From contig OX463810.1 of the NCBI GenBank assembly GCA_949825045.1, positions 31,630,201-31,694,200 on the forward strand: 64,000 nt of DNA, in the 5' to 3' direction. The notes below the pieces were generated by a model that worked only from the letters and a program-made list of their open reading frames with translations, was not told where the DNA came from and made no database searches. The position numbers were made by a program, and so were the translations under genes. This stretch comes from Argyresthia goedartella. Lineage: Eukaryota; Arthropoda; Insecta; Lepidoptera; Argyresthiidae. Below are positions 1 to 10,504 of this stretch, one piece after another (position 1 is the first letter of the stretch; every line of letters begins with the position of its first letter).

Positions 1-100
1 CGGGAAGCATGACTTGCTGAAGTGCAACTGATGATGAAGACTACAGATTCCTATTGGAGCTAGTCAATTCTAGGTATTTAATGGTTTGGGATACGATTGC

Positions 101-353
101 TTAACCCCTCAGTTACCACCGGCGTTAGCTAACGCCACTTCTCCGTTATAGCATAGGGTTCAGAATCACGATCCGCCCCAACTACGCTCGGTTGTTGCGT
201 AGTTAAGTGGTTGCTAATCTGATAGGATTTAATTTAAAATCTCAAAAACCGAGGGTAGTTGGTATGGGGCGCGATTTTGAACCTTATGATGAAATTTAAA
301 ACCTATAACGGAAAAGTGGCGTTATCTAACGCCCGTGGTATTCAAGAGGATAA
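101..353. repeat. TTAA-associated MITE with ~50-bp inverted repeats
   Basis: The left end (101-151) and the reverse complement of the right end (about 303-353) are near-identical over about 50 bp, including GCGTTAGCTAACGCCACTT versus GCGTTAGATAACGCCACTT. The left edge carries TTAA; the right edge reads ATAA, a decayed copy. There is no coding capacity. TTAA targets are typical of piggyBac-superfamily elements, so this is probably a non-autonomous derivative. A second, partial copy lies at about 57290-57431. Confidence 0.7.
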
Positions 354-452
354 ATCGGGTTTTTTTTCAGTTTTTTTTTATTGTATTGCAGATGTATAGG
401 TACATGAAAGTCATACAGGTGATGTGTTCGGACAGTATAGAACAGTACTCAC

Positions 453-563
453 AGCGTACCCTCGCAGCGTCAGTATAGACTGGAAGCAGTACTGCACCCG
501 TCTCGCGATGTACGTCTGCACCTTGTGGCAGAAGCTCAGGTGCTTGTCCGAAGTCTTCTGGAT
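453..563 (-). CDS. SMC6: SMC6 exon 14 (segment before the C-terminal ATPase half)
   Basis: 111 nt, phase 0 to 0, 37 codons: starts IQKTSDKHLSFCHKV and ends LTLRGYA. It resembles the conserved SMC6 stretch before the ABC signature motif, where a Tyr/Arg-rich helix precedes an Arg-Ala-Tyr-type motif. The acceptor reads TTTGTTTCAG and the donor GTGAGT. The previous exon (5271-5439) also ends in phase 0. This is the last SMC6 exon in the window; the signature and Walker B exons must lie to the left. Confidence 0.85.
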
Positions 564-668
564 CTGAAACAAACACAGGAAAAGAGACACATCAGTCATC
601 TATCTCTTAACCCTGATATGATACCTGATGATGATGATTTCGGCTTTCTTTTCTTTAGCAGCACACGA

Positions 669-764
669 CGCGTGTTGGTGTACTTGCGCTGTTGGTACAA
701 CAGCCTGCTTGTGGGTTACCTCATTGATCAGCGACTTGAGTCTGTCGAGCACTCGCCGCGTGCT
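669..764 (-). repeat. Diverged copy of the SMC6 exon-13 repeat unit
   Basis: On the minus strand this matches the 95-bp unit at 4931-5330: the codons for STRRVLDRLKSLI, the donor and a following TTGTACxxACxGCGCAAG block are recognisable with several substitutions (unit length about 88 bp). It lies in the intron between exons 13 and 14, so the array once extended well beyond the compact block near exon 13. Confidence 0.75.
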
Positions 765-2417
765 CCCTTCGGCCGTGTACGTAACCGACCTTTCGTAACT
801 GGTATCGAAGGAAGAAAAAATGATCTTTGTACGAACCCGGTTTCAAACAGAGGTCTTTTTTTCCTCATACGCAATCATAGTTTCGATGGAAGAAATTTCT
901 ATTTTGAGTTGCTAATACAGATTATCTATTACTCATACGTAACTGAATAAAATATGTTTATCATCATTTAGCGTAGATAACATACTCATGTAAAACCACT
1001 TTAAACTCCTTACTAACTGGCCACTTGATAAAGTATTGACAAATGTGTCAATGTCCATTGGCACTTACAGGCTTAATGACTTTTAGTGTTTTTACTGTCT
1101 AAACAAGCCTTGGTTTGCGAAAATTTTATGAAAATAAGAGTGAAAGTGAACTACAATTTGTGAGTACACGGATAGGAGGGGTGTCTTTACTATTAAACGG
1201 TTGGTCATACCATAGAAAAAAAAAAGTTTTGTCTAAAGAGACCAAATTAATAAATATTTTTAGAAAACATACCAAAAAGTCGGTGACTTATGTTGAAATA
1301 GACGAAGAAATAAATCGTTCTATAAAATTATTGAAACAGAAAAAAAATTGAGTGGGCCACTGTTTAGAAATTATTTCTCCGTATTATCATTAAATTTTCT
1401 AAAGGTTTACGGTACCGCCATGCAAAAATATCTAATAGCACGTAATGCTAATTCCATAAGGTGCTGTCAGATATTTTTGCTGCCGTGAGATCGTATGATA
1501 ATATTGCCGGCGACTGTACCTACTAATAACATTAATAGAAAAAGTTTATAATAAATTAATTGATTTTGGTTTTGTTGTAAATGGAGTATACTATGTTTCG
1601 TTTTGTTTATTTACTTGTTAACTTATATCTGGAAATTAAAACGCGGCATAAAGTTATTGTTTCTTTTATTTATTCAATACACAGATAGGATATAACATGC
1701 CATTCATGAAATTATTCAGTGATATGATACAAATAATAATAATAATTTCATGATGTTTACAATGTCTTGCACATGTTCTCGTTCAAAAAAAGGTAAGACG
1801 AGAGATTTTTAATTCCCCTGAAACTCTTAATCATATTAATATATCAGAGGTCGATAAATCAGGTCTTTATGACAGCTCAAAAGTGCCAGGAGATTTCCGG
1901 CATCTACTAATCATCTATGAAATATAAGATTCATTTAAAAAATATACATATTTATAATTTTATTACATCATTATATACATTATGTTACTGAACAAGCTAA
2001 CTTATTCTTACCGTACTCTAGATACTTAATGAAAACTACGAAAAAACGTACTTTATTGATGGGTATTTGCTGTATTCAACCAAAACCACTCCGAGTAGAG
2101 GATTCATTCATCTATATTTGCACGAAATAGCGAAGCATGACAATACGAAAACTCGTATCCGTCCGTTTGCCACTTTTTGGTCACACACGCGTTCACTGGC
2201 TCACTTTAATAAATAATAATTAAAGGAGTTGCAGAGCAGTATGGTGAAAAGAAAACTATTCTTACTCTGTAACTGGTTACGAACCAATTGACTTTGACGT
2301 TGACTGATTACGTATGAAGAAAAAATTATCACTGTTCGAAACCAGTTTCGTACAAAGATCATTTTTTCTTCCTTCGATACCAGTTACGAAAGGTCGGTTA
2401 CGTACACGGCCGAAGGG
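765..2417. mobile_element. DNA transposon, 71-bp perfect TIRs, 8-bp target duplication
   Basis: The first 71 bp (765-835, starting CCCTTCGGCCGTGTACG) are identical to the reverse complement of the last 71 bp (2347-2417), and similarity continues imperfectly for about 45 bp more. The flanks repeat CGCGTGCT (757-764 and 2418-2425), an 8-bp duplication. The target was a copy of the SMC6 exon-13 repeat: joining the flanks recreates the intact unit seen at 5020-5035. Total length is 1653 bp with no full transposase, so it is non-autonomous. Long TIRs plus an 8-bp duplication fit a MULE/Mutator-like element best; hAT or P types are alternatives. Perfect TIRs indicate recent insertion. Confidence 0.88.
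1115..1351 (+). CDS. Small ORF in the TIR element, possible FLYWCH-like remnant
   Basis: 78 codons inside the 1653-bp element. Residues about 13-35 (ELQFVSTRIGGVSLLLNGW, then SYHRKKK) resemble the first half of a FLYWCH zinc finger (a phenylalanine, a Gly-Gly turn, a Leu-rich strand and an aromatic strand), but the Trp-x-Cys and later Cys/His ligands are absent. The rest is Lys-rich. FLYWCH domains occur with MULE transposases in insects, which would fit the element type, but this link is inference. It may be a degenerate tail of a transposase or chance. Confidence 0.3.
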   Translation: MRKFYENKSESELQFVSTRIGGVSLLLNGWSYHRKKKVLSKETKLINIFRKHTKKSVTYVEIDEEINRSIKLLKQKKN

Positions 2418-2472
2418 CGCGTGCTGGTGTACTTGCGCAGTTCATACAACAGCCTACAAGTGTGTTTGGAAC
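2418..2472 (-). repeat. Right half of the exon-13 repeat copy split by the TIR element
   Basis: CGCGTGCTGGTGTACTTGCG and the following bases match the 95-bp unit at 4931-5330 (ACAACAGCCT-CAAGTGTGT) with about two substitutions. It continues the half-unit ending at 764, so one copy was split by the element at 765-2417. Similarity stops near 2472, where BEL-related leader sequence begins. Confidence 0.8.
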
Positions 2473-2479
2473 CAAACGC

Positions 2480-3453
2480 AGTTCGATTCTGTGATCGATG
2501 TACTAATTACGATGTACTTTTGTCAATGATCAATTGAAAATGTCACTTGGACTGAATTATTTCCTAACCTCAAAAAACCGTTGGATATGGCCGCGCGGTA
2601 GGCGCGATGTTTTTTTGAGTTTCCTTCGTGAATTGAGCCGAGAGTTTGGAAGAGAATCGGTCTTCCAACCGCGAGTTTTGTTCGCTGACAGACAGCGCCG
2701 CGAGTCGGCCGAAGTAGTTTGAACAATATTTCGGAAATAGCCAGAAGGTTTCCACTCCTCGTGTATTGAAGGGCTCAGAGCCACCCGGGACGTTTAGTCG
2801 TGGCTACCTTGAGACTTACACTGAGAGACATTCGATCGGGGTGCGGGCACCGACCTCTGTGCAAGACCTGTGGCTCAACATAAGAGTCACTGTGACATTT
2901 TACATAAGAGTCACTGACAGTTCGATTCGCATACTTTTTCGACGCTTAGTTATTCCTGCTTCCTACACTGAACGGACGCACGTGCGTTCGAAACCTCACT
3001 GGTACCTACCAGTGAGGTTTCGAACGCACCACCATGCTTTTAGAATTAAGTGTAACAGTGTGTCACTTGCTGTCGGCAAGGAGACGCAGATAAACTCCTT
3101 CAGCGAAGAATCGGGACTTACCGAGGCACCAGTAACTCGTCGGGAAGGAGGTCGTCATCACAGCCGAACACACATCAGATACCTTTTAGTATTTAAGATT
3201 TGTAGCACGGTCGAACACCGTCAGTTGGATCCCCCACGGCGGTGAGCAGAAGTTTTAGATGGTGCCCTAAGAGGGTTAAAAGAATCACGGCCACGGACTG
3301 CTACAGGAATAGGCGCGATCAAGGCGCGTAGTTTAATTGTTTCTCGGACCCCACATTGTTTTGGGTTCAAATTAGAGCTCCATTAAACAGAACATTTATT
3401 GGAGGGTTCTGTAAATTAAGTTTTTGTTGTAAATAGTAGGTATCGTTGTAAAA
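2480..3453 (+). mobile_element. Probable LTR/leader of a decayed BEL element
   Basis: There is no recognisable gene. The stretch lies directly upstream of a BEL-type gag start at 3454 and runs from the broken repeat copy to that start, so it is probably LTR plus 5' leader. It contains a near-loopless palindrome (2982-3029). It does not obviously match the LTRs of the BEL copy at 25429-30451, so the LTR family differs or has decayed. LTR limits could not be set. Confidence 0.4.
2982..3029. repeat. 48-bp palindrome, 23-bp perfect arms, 2-nt centre
   Basis: GTGCGTTCGAAACCTCACTG plus GTA is followed by CC and then by its exact reverse complement (3007-3029). A loop of two bases would not allow a normal hairpin, but the duplex could extrude as a cruciform. 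It lies in the BEL leader region. It may be a recent inverted duplication or a collapsed small MITE. Confidence 0.85.
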
Positions 3454-4925
3454 ATGGCCCTGTCAGAGCTTCAGAGAGGTTAGCCGGGAACTTAGATGGT
3501 TTTCATCATCTCATTCCTTGGTGGCACGCAAGGATATGAGTGATGTTGTGTTGGAACGTGCCTTGGAGGTAAAGGATCGCTCAATATTTTGTTAGAGTTG
3601 TGTGCCAAGGCGGAATCCATTGAGGATTCTCCACAACTCGGAGTTGTTGGACAAAGTTGGACAAACTAATAGCGGACGTCAATCAGTGTGTAGACATGTC
3701 CGCTACCATCACCCAGATGGCCGCAGAAATACGACGATAGCGCAGCGCTGGTCGTGTTGCCTAGAGTGATGGCCCCCTTTAAAGTGTATGGTCTAGTCTA
3801 GATTGCCGGCTGTAGAGCTGCCTCACTTTGACGGAGTTGCAAATGAATGGGTCGGTTTCCTCAATTTGTTTGATAGCTTGGTACATTTGCGAACGGACTT
3901 ACCCAAGGCGTGGCTCAGTCATTGTCGGCTTTGCGGGGCAAAGCTAAGGAATTGATATCGCATCTGACCGTTACGGAAGCTAATTACGAAATAGCCCGCC
4001 AGTTGTTGATAAGGCGCACAATAAACGGAGATTGGTTGACGCTCAGTTAAAGTGATTGTTCAACATTCCAACGGTAACAGGGATTAGCGCCATACAAGCT
4101 GAAGCATTGAATGCTGTTTTGTCGGTCACCAAGATGTTGGGAAACTTAGGGTTACCAGTAGGCGAATGGTCGTACCTATATTGCATATTGTTTTGTCTCG
4201 CCTACCTCTGGACGTGCAGACCAGATTTGAACAGTCACACGGGAAATAGGCAGACGACCTGCCCGCCTTCTCTGACCTGGTCGAGTTTTTAGAAGAAGAG
4301 AGCCGTAGGGCTGAGAACTTGGGACTGTCAGTAATTCCCTCCCCGGCACCACAGATCCTCGCCGCCTCTGGGGGCGCGGTGAGCAGGAGTTTTCAGCAGA
4401 GGAGTGAGTGCGAAGGGCTGTTTCAAAACTGTCGCACCAACGAATCTAGAAAATGATAGCTGCCCATGTTGCAGGCAAATTGGCCATGACGTGTCCAACT
4501 GTAATAAATTTAGGGAACTAAGGATTCAGGGGCGGCGTCAATTCACCCAGCAATGGGGCTGGTGTTATAAATGCCTGGGTCCGCATCTAGACAGAGATTG
4601 TACACGCACGCGTTCGTGCGACATTTGCAATAGACCGCATAACGAGTTATGTACGGACCGGACTGGCCAACAGCATGAACAGGGACGCACTCAGGTACAG
4701 GGCGATCGGGGTCGCGCGCAGGGCTACACTCAGAGTCATGCCATGGAAGCCCCGAGTTTTCGGATGCGAATCGGTATACAACTCAAGGGCCAATGTCACC
4801 GCGTGCACAGGGGCGTATTGGGGTACAGGGCCACACCCAGTATGATACCACGGGGGGTCCTAAGTTTTCGGATGCGACTCCGTACCCGAATCACAGGGGC
4901 ATGGTAAAGGGACGTACTCAGGGTG
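3454..4925 (+). pseudogene. BEL/Pao gag relic, frameshifted
   Basis: Reading across frames gives a Gag closely related to the one at 28136-29350 on the other strand: MALSELQR near the start, LRWFSSSHSL, DVVLERAL, LPHFDGVANEWVGFLNLFDS, LVHLRTDLPK, VLSRLPLDVQTRFEQSHG, LPAFSDLVEFLEEESRRAENL. A zinc-knuckle block (CPCCRQIGH-V-NCNKF, WCYKCLGPHLDRDC) is open at about 4450-4620. Several frameshifts and stops break the frame. The relic ends abruptly at about 4925 against the 95-bp array, with no pol and no 3' LTR, so it is a truncated or recombined copy. Confidence 0.85.
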
Positions 4926-4930
4926 ACGGC

Positions 4931-5330
4931 GTGCTGGTGTACTTGCGCAGTTCGTACAACAGCCTGCAAGTGTGTGTTACCTCACCTCAGTGATGAGCGA
5001 CTTCAGTCTGTCGAGCACTCGCCGCGTGCTGGTGTACTTGCGCAGTTCGTACAACAGCCTGCAAGTGTGTGTTACCTCACCTCAGTGATGAGCGACTTCA
5101 GTCTGTCGAGCACTCGCCGCGTGCTGGTGTACTTGCGCAGTTCGTACAACAGCCTGCAAGTGTGTGTTACCTCACCTCAGTGATGAGCGACTTCAGTCTG
5201 TCGAGCACTCGCCGCGTGCTGGTGTACTTGCGCAGTTCGTACAACAGCCTGCAAGTGTGTGTTATCTCACCTCAGTGATGAGCGACTTCAGTCTGTCGAG
5301 CACTCGCCGCGTGCTGGTGTACTTGCGCTC
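4931..5330 (-). repeat. 95-bp tandem array made from SMC6 exon 13 and its splice sites
   Basis: Units start at 4931, 5026, 5121, 5216 and 5311, exactly 95 bp apart and almost identical. On the minus strand each unit holds a TTGCAG acceptor, 73 nt open for LLYELRKYTSTRRVLDRLKS plus LITE, then a GTGAGG donor and 16 further intron bases. The unit is thus 73 exon-like bases plus 22 intron-like bases. The last unit merges with genuine exon 13 (5271-5439), where ERKYTSTRRVL replaces ELRKYTSTRRVL. A 22-nt intron is too short for normal splicing, so extra copies are probably skipped or act as decoy donors. Confidence 0.92.
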
Positions 5331-5439
5331 CACGATCAGCAGTTTCTCAGCGACCTGCGTCTTCGTGAGTCCGTCGCTGCGCATCGAGTGAAGCTTCATC
5401 TGGGTTTTCTTTAACTCTGCTAACACCACCGACTTCTCT
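5271..5439 (-). CDS. SMC6: SMC6 exon 13 (C-terminal coiled coil)
   Basis: 169 nt; one base completes the Arg codon started in exon 12 and the exon ends in phase 0. It encodes EKSVVLAELKKTQMKLHS, then an EKLLIVERKY segment, and ends in LKSLITE. It is helical and charged, matching the region before the Tyr/Arg motif of exon 14. The acceptor follows TTCATGTTCGCAG; the donor is GTGAGA. Its 3' half is the source or one member of the 95-bp array, so up to four further donors lie within 400 bp downstream. Confidence 0.85.
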
Positions 5440-5669
5440 CTGCGAACATGAACGTTGTTATCTATGTAAGTATCCTCCTCCTTTTTAGTTATCATTGTCC
5501 CTGCTTGGATCTAGGCGCCAGCATGAGATTTCTCTATTTGATTTACTATTATCCCACCCGGACTGTGGAACTAGCGCTTCCGGCAGAACCTCCCGGACAA
5601 ATAGGAGTAGATGTGTCTTAGGACGCTTATATCAGGATAAGGAGATAAGCAGGGCACCCGGCTAGGCCA

Positions 5670-6605
5670 GATGTCGACAGATGAACCAACTCACCACCCG
5701 TCACTACAAGATTGTTGGACTACAACTATATAATCGCAAGACCGTCACTGCCCATATCGATAATCGTTCCCAAGCTATCGTAATCAATAATTATATTTCA
5801 AGCTGGGTTTCCATTCCCAGCGGTGTGCCGCAGGGGTCTCTACTCGGGCCATTGCTCTTTTTAATTCTCTTAAATGGCATTTCTAGTTGTTTTCTGTATA
5901 GTAACTTACTATGTTTTGCTGACGACATGAATTAGTAAACTTAACCTAAATCCTACCAAGTGCTCCGTTGTCACATTTACCCGCAATAAACGAGTCATTC
6001 CATCTTCTTATTTATTGCAATGTCAGGCTCTGCAGAAATGCAGTTTGGTAAGGGACCTTGGCGTTTTACATGATTCCAAGCTCCTGTTCGCTAAGCACGT
6101 GGAATCAATCGTCTCTAAAGCCTCCAAAGCCTTGGGCTTTGTCATGAGGAGCGCAGCATGTTTTCTTCGTGCCAAAGCATTCAAGATCCTCCACTGTACT
6201 TTTGTTAGAAGCATCCTGGAATATGCTTTCGTTTAAAAATTCCATACAGTTCATAAAATTTCGTCAACCTATGTAAAAAAAAACAGATTCTTCCTTTTAC
6301 GAAGCGACAGATATCGCTGACTTATCCTTCCTGCTTAAAATAACTACAAATAATATCAACTGCCCTGATTTACTAAATAAAATAAGTTTAATTGTTCCCT
6401 CTAGACGTCTACGTTTCACCCCTGTCATCTATATTCCTCCTGCTGGTACCAATTATCGGAACAATACATTTATGTGGCGAGCAAGTGACAATTTTAATAA
6501 GCTTAGTAGGCGATTTGAACTCGACCTATTCTGCACGAGTGTTAGTTCAGCGAGGCAGCGGCTGAACGGAGAATTCTTCGGCGTATTTGAGAACAATGAC
6601 TGAGT
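5670..6605 (+). pseudogene. Jockey/CR1-type LINE fragment (RT C-terminal half)
   Basis: Motifs in order across frames: SWVSIPSGVPQGSLLGPLLF (RT motif 4), LLCFADD (catalytic Tyr replaced by Phe), LNPTKCSVVTFTR, SLVRDLGVLHDSKLLFAKHV, then LRFTPVIYIPPAGTNYRNNT and a stop near 6602. Frameshifts break it between 5935 and 6015 and after 6236. It is 5'-truncated, with a possible tail of AATAAATAAAAAG near 6770. It lies in the intron between SMC6 exons 12 and 13. Confidence 0.75.
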
Positions 6606-7026
6606 TTTTAGCATTTGACATTTATTGTTAAATATCTACGTTATGTAAGCATTTTTTCTTTTCTTCATCATGTCTCTACACGTGAAAACCTTTAATTGTC
6701 CTACTGTGCTTATTACTGTTTCTATAAATGTATAATGTGCTGTTGGTTTTCCCAATATACAATAAATAAAAAGTCACAGAACGAGGGAATATATAAAACC
6801 TCCATCATTTGCGTGGTTTTCCACAAGTCACAACGTTAGGTACTGTAGGCTTCAGTCCATAGTACAGACCTAAAAACAGTCTGACATATAGATAGCTGTC
6901 TCTCAAAATAAACAGAATCAATTACTTATCGACCATACCTGTTTCAATTCAACCTTCCATATACCTAGAGATAGGTTAAGGTAACTTAGTCAATTCCCAC
7001 ACACTGTTCCCTTCGTGCGCACCCAC

Positions 7027-7214
7027 CTCGGGTCCTCAACCCTCTCACACAGCGCCAGCGCCTGGGCAGCCTTCTCCTCGACGAGCGCTCGCTTGTCGCC
7101 CAGGATGCGCCCGAGCTGCTGCAGCCGGGCGCGGTCCTCGTCGCACTTCTGCGCGCACACCGCTCGCTCCGACGCGCCGCGCTCCTGCTTCAGTTGCTCT
7201 TGCTCCATCTCCTC
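7027..7214 (-). CDS. SMC6: SMC6 exon 12 (C-terminal coiled coil)
   Basis: 188 nt, starts in phase 0 and leaves two bases (AG) completed by exon 13. It reads EEMEQEQLKQERGASERAV and onward to a helical, Glu/Arg/Ala-rich end ERVEDPR. The acceptor is CCCCTAG and the donor GTGGGT. Third positions are strongly GC, unlike the flanks. Heptad-like spacing fits the long antiparallel coil of an SMC arm. Confidence 0.85.
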
Positions 7215-7269
7215 CTAGGGGAGTTATAAACAAATACTTAATACTTTATTGCACTAATCCATGGATCAA

Positions 7270-7800
7270 ATCAAAAAATAAAATCAAGATTTATTAGGCA
7301 AAGCTTATTACAATAATAAGAATTTATACTAGTTTTCAGTAAAGCATTCAATCAAAACTCATAGGCTTAGGGAGGGGGGGATGGGGAGTCCAACCAACAT
7401 CCTACCGGATCCCAAGCCTAACTAACTAACTAACAAGGCTATGGCGAAAACCCACCAACCCGCACTAGACCAACGTGGTGGGCTCATGGTCTAAACCCCT
7501 ATGGATGCAGCTTCAACACGGGCCCTAGTGTCCGGCGTCTCCGCTGACGGAGACGCTGACGACGACGGTAGCCAGCCTAGCCCTGGAGGCAGGGGTGCGA
7601 ACAATCTCCGGCTCCGTTGGCGGGAACGATTCCCCGTCAACGAATCATGGCACGAATCATATCGAATTAGAAAATTCGTTGAAAGGTGTAACGATCCCAA
7701 CATGCAATGTTTAACTAAATCATATAAAATTATCATAAAATCAAGAAAGGTAGTTCATATCGGTTTGTTGGAGTTTTGGGAATAACTTAAGTAATAAAGT
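7270..7800. other. Intron sequence with GC-rich repeat-like block
   Basis: About 7360-7680 is GC-rich and resembles transposon 5' or 3' terminal sequence (CTATGGCGAAAACCCACCAA; a CTAACTAACTAAC run), with a short open frame from 7501. I could not assign a family. No splice-flanked exon was seen. Confidence 0.35.
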
Positions 7801-8225
7801 TATAAAATCTGACTGTAAACAAATGTGCACCGATTAGTTTTGTTAGACTTAAAAGAAACATTGACCAGAACCATTTAGCCAAAACTCAGTTCTATGTATG
7901 GCTCGTTAGGAAGTAAGTAATTTAGTCTATCATAAAGTCACTCTTATGATCATTCGAGATAATAAAATAAAGGTCATTTATCTTCTGGCCAATTACTTGC
8001 ATCGTGGCAAGAAATACGAAGTTCTGGGTAAGCAAGTCATAACTTGTAATTTGTTATTTTTTACAATACTCTGTCCTGCAATAATTCAATGATGATGGTG
8101 TAAAAAGGCGGGTACGGCGCGGATGTTTTATTATTTTAAGATGTTGTTGTCTAAATGAACCCAGGGATCGATGCCATTGTTGGTACCCCACTGAATGAAT
8201 GCCGTATGACATCTTTGAAATTAAT

Positions 8226-8475
8226 TAATAATAATAATAATACCTTGGGCACTATTTACACACATCGATCTAGCCCAAACTAGGATTCTCTGTATCTTGG
8301 TTACTAGACAACGATACACATACTTATAAATATTATACTAAGATAGATAAACAGCCATCACTAGGGAACAAACATCCATTTTCATCAAACAAATATTTGC
8401 CCCCACCGAGACTCGAACCTGGGACCCTTGGCTTCGTAGGTAGGGCACTGCCGACTCGGCCATTCGGGTCGTTGA
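8226..8475 (-). mobile_element. tRNA-derived SINE, minus orientation
   Basis: Read on the minus strand, a tRNA-like head (8475 to about 8395) has an A-box-like GAATGGCCGAGTCGGCAG and a B box (GGTTCGAGTCT). The body follows and ends in a run of AAT/ATT triplets at about 8226-8240. It matches the plus-strand copy at 21293-21538 along nearly its whole length, including the CAAATATTTGTTTGATGA and GGTTACTAGACAACGATACA-type segments. Confidence 0.85.
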
Positions 8476-9182
8476 AATTAATTGAGCTCTGATAGGTTAG
8501 ATTAGGCTCATAATCATTCACTGAATCATTGTTTTTAGGTAAAATGAGATCCTGATATATTTAATCTTGGTTGCTAATTATTTTATCACCCACTTTGGGC
8601 AAGTGTGTGACGTTAAGAACCAAATAAAGTATATAGCGAAAACCTAATATTAACAACATCTTACAGGCGGTGGCCAAAAGCTTCATGTATCAGTATCGTC
8701 AGTATCGTTCTATTTCTTGGGGTGGATCTAGGCATGGAAAGAACTAAATAGGCTAACTATTATGCTTGTTAAAATAATTATCCTGATAGCACCATGAGTA
8801 CATGGGCCAATGAGATGACATAGGGGCGTAGTCTTGAATGAGATTTGGCGATGTGATTGGTCGAGACTGGAAGGGTAGGTAGTAGAGTAGGTAGGATGCG
8901 CCTACGCCGAAGGCCGGAAATTTGACAGTGTAGGGAGACCGGGTTTAGACACGGAACTGGGGAGTCGACAGCGAGGAGGACTTCATCAAGCGGAAGAACA
9001 GGAAGTGCGGGAGTTTTTCTGGTGCCGGGCGCGAGGCGAGACTGCGGCGTCAAAAGGTCTTCGCCGAGTGGTGAGTAAAGGTACACGTGGTAGGCATCGG
9101 CTGTCGAGTGAAGGATAGCACAAAGTGGTAAGTCTATTTTATTTTGTTACATTTCAGAGATGTGGAGATTATAATTACATAG

Positions 9183-9620
9183 CGTCACGCCTTTTCTCAT
9201 GCGGGGTGGTAGGGGCACGACTGTGCCCACTTTGAGCCGTTTATTTCATGCACCGCCTTGGCTGACAATTAGCCATCGCCGCAGCTATGGAGTGGTAAAG
9301 GTTTCCTCGCGATGTTTTCCATCACCGTTGGAACGTCCGTATAATGTACTTAAAATGGATTGATTGTCGCATTGGTACTTGTTCGGGAGTCGAACCTGCA
9401 ACTTCTGTGTGAGAAGCAAGCGTGGGACCCATTAGACCACGGAGCTCTTTATAATTAATCTGATTCGAATCCAGAGAATTGATTATCATCCAGTAGTTAC
9501 AGTTAATAAATTTATCATTAAGTGGCTAGTATGTCGTACATCGGAGTCGAACCTGCATCTTCTATTTGAGAGGCAAGCGTGAGGCCCATTAGACCACGGA
9601 GAATTATAATTAATCTGGTT
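9183..9620 (-). repeat. Repeat block with two tRNA-like heads
   Basis: It starts with GCGTCACGCCTTTTCTCATG, a motif found again near 53882. Two minus-strand tRNA-like segments follow (about 9376-9448 and 9530-9602), each with a TGGTCTAATGGG-type A box and a B box (GGTTCGACTCC). Acceptor stems do not pair, so these are SINE-type relics and not working tRNA genes. The second looks like a partial duplication of the first. Confidence 0.6.
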
Positions 9621-9898
9621 CGAATCCAGATCACTGAGTATAATTCAATAGTTTTAGTTAGTAAATTGATCAACGCTTTTAGATTTATTTTAAGAAATGC
9701 AAGACGCATTTCTTTGCCGTTTTGAATCATATTTATTGATCTGATTCAGGTCTAGAATGATAAAGTTTATTAGGTTTAACAAGCTCTCGTGGTTGACAGA
9801 GGAATAGGCCAAAGCCCACTTTGTCAAGTATTTATTGCAATCCGGTGACGTGTGCCTAATCTTGTTTGTACTTGCTGTGATTTATATTTTACTGCTGT

Positions 9899-10504
9899 TT
9901 ATACTCGGCGCCACGACTAAAGAGCTTTGTCCTTGAATGCGCAGTAGTCACTTTTCACAAGTGTTTGGCGCGGGGAAGTGAGGAGCGACGGGGGCGGTAG
10001 TCAGCGCCGGCACCTGATTCGTTGATCAGTCGCTTCCCGATGCCCGCACCGAAAGCACGTCTCGAAGCTTCTTGAGTACAGTCGCATACAATATTACCCA
10101 ACGTTATCTTTCGCCCCGGTCGAATTACAAATTATTAGTCAGCGGGAAGAAAAGAGTGTGCAGGACTATTACTACAAGTATCTATATTCACTAGGCCCTA
10201 GTGACTAGGGGCATTCTATGCTAGGGGGTTATTTATATATAGGTTTCAACCTTGACGTTAACAAATGTTGTCAATAGAGAGTACCTATAGTTTATTTGAC
10301 ACAAAGTCCATTATTTACATCGGCTAATATCCCAATCAACAAAATATCAAACAGAGAAAAAATAGAAGTGAAGAAAGTCCTGAACACTCATTTCTTCACA
10401 CTAACCCTAAAAACGCACTTCGGAATTATGCCGCGACTGTACATATGCGCAGTAATCCCCGCCAGTTTCTCCGAGAGCTCTTTATTCGTGGCGCCGAGTG
10501 TATA
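9899..10504. repeat. Putative MITE with ~30-bp inverted ends
   Basis: TACTCGGCGCCACGACTAAA and onward (9902-9930) pairs with 10476-10502 (AGCTCTTTATTCGTGGCGCC and onward) with few mismatches, bounding about 600 bp with no ORF. Both ends are followed by TATA-rich sequence. Target duplications were not clear. Confidence 0.55.

Noticed and set aside
4931..5330. Regular repeats as a CRISPR array
   Set aside because: Units are contiguous 95-bp copies with no unique spacers, derived from an SMC6 exon, in a eukaryotic gene.
9376..9602. Two tRNA genes
   Set aside because: A and B boxes are present but acceptor stems do not pair and the bodies look SINE-like.
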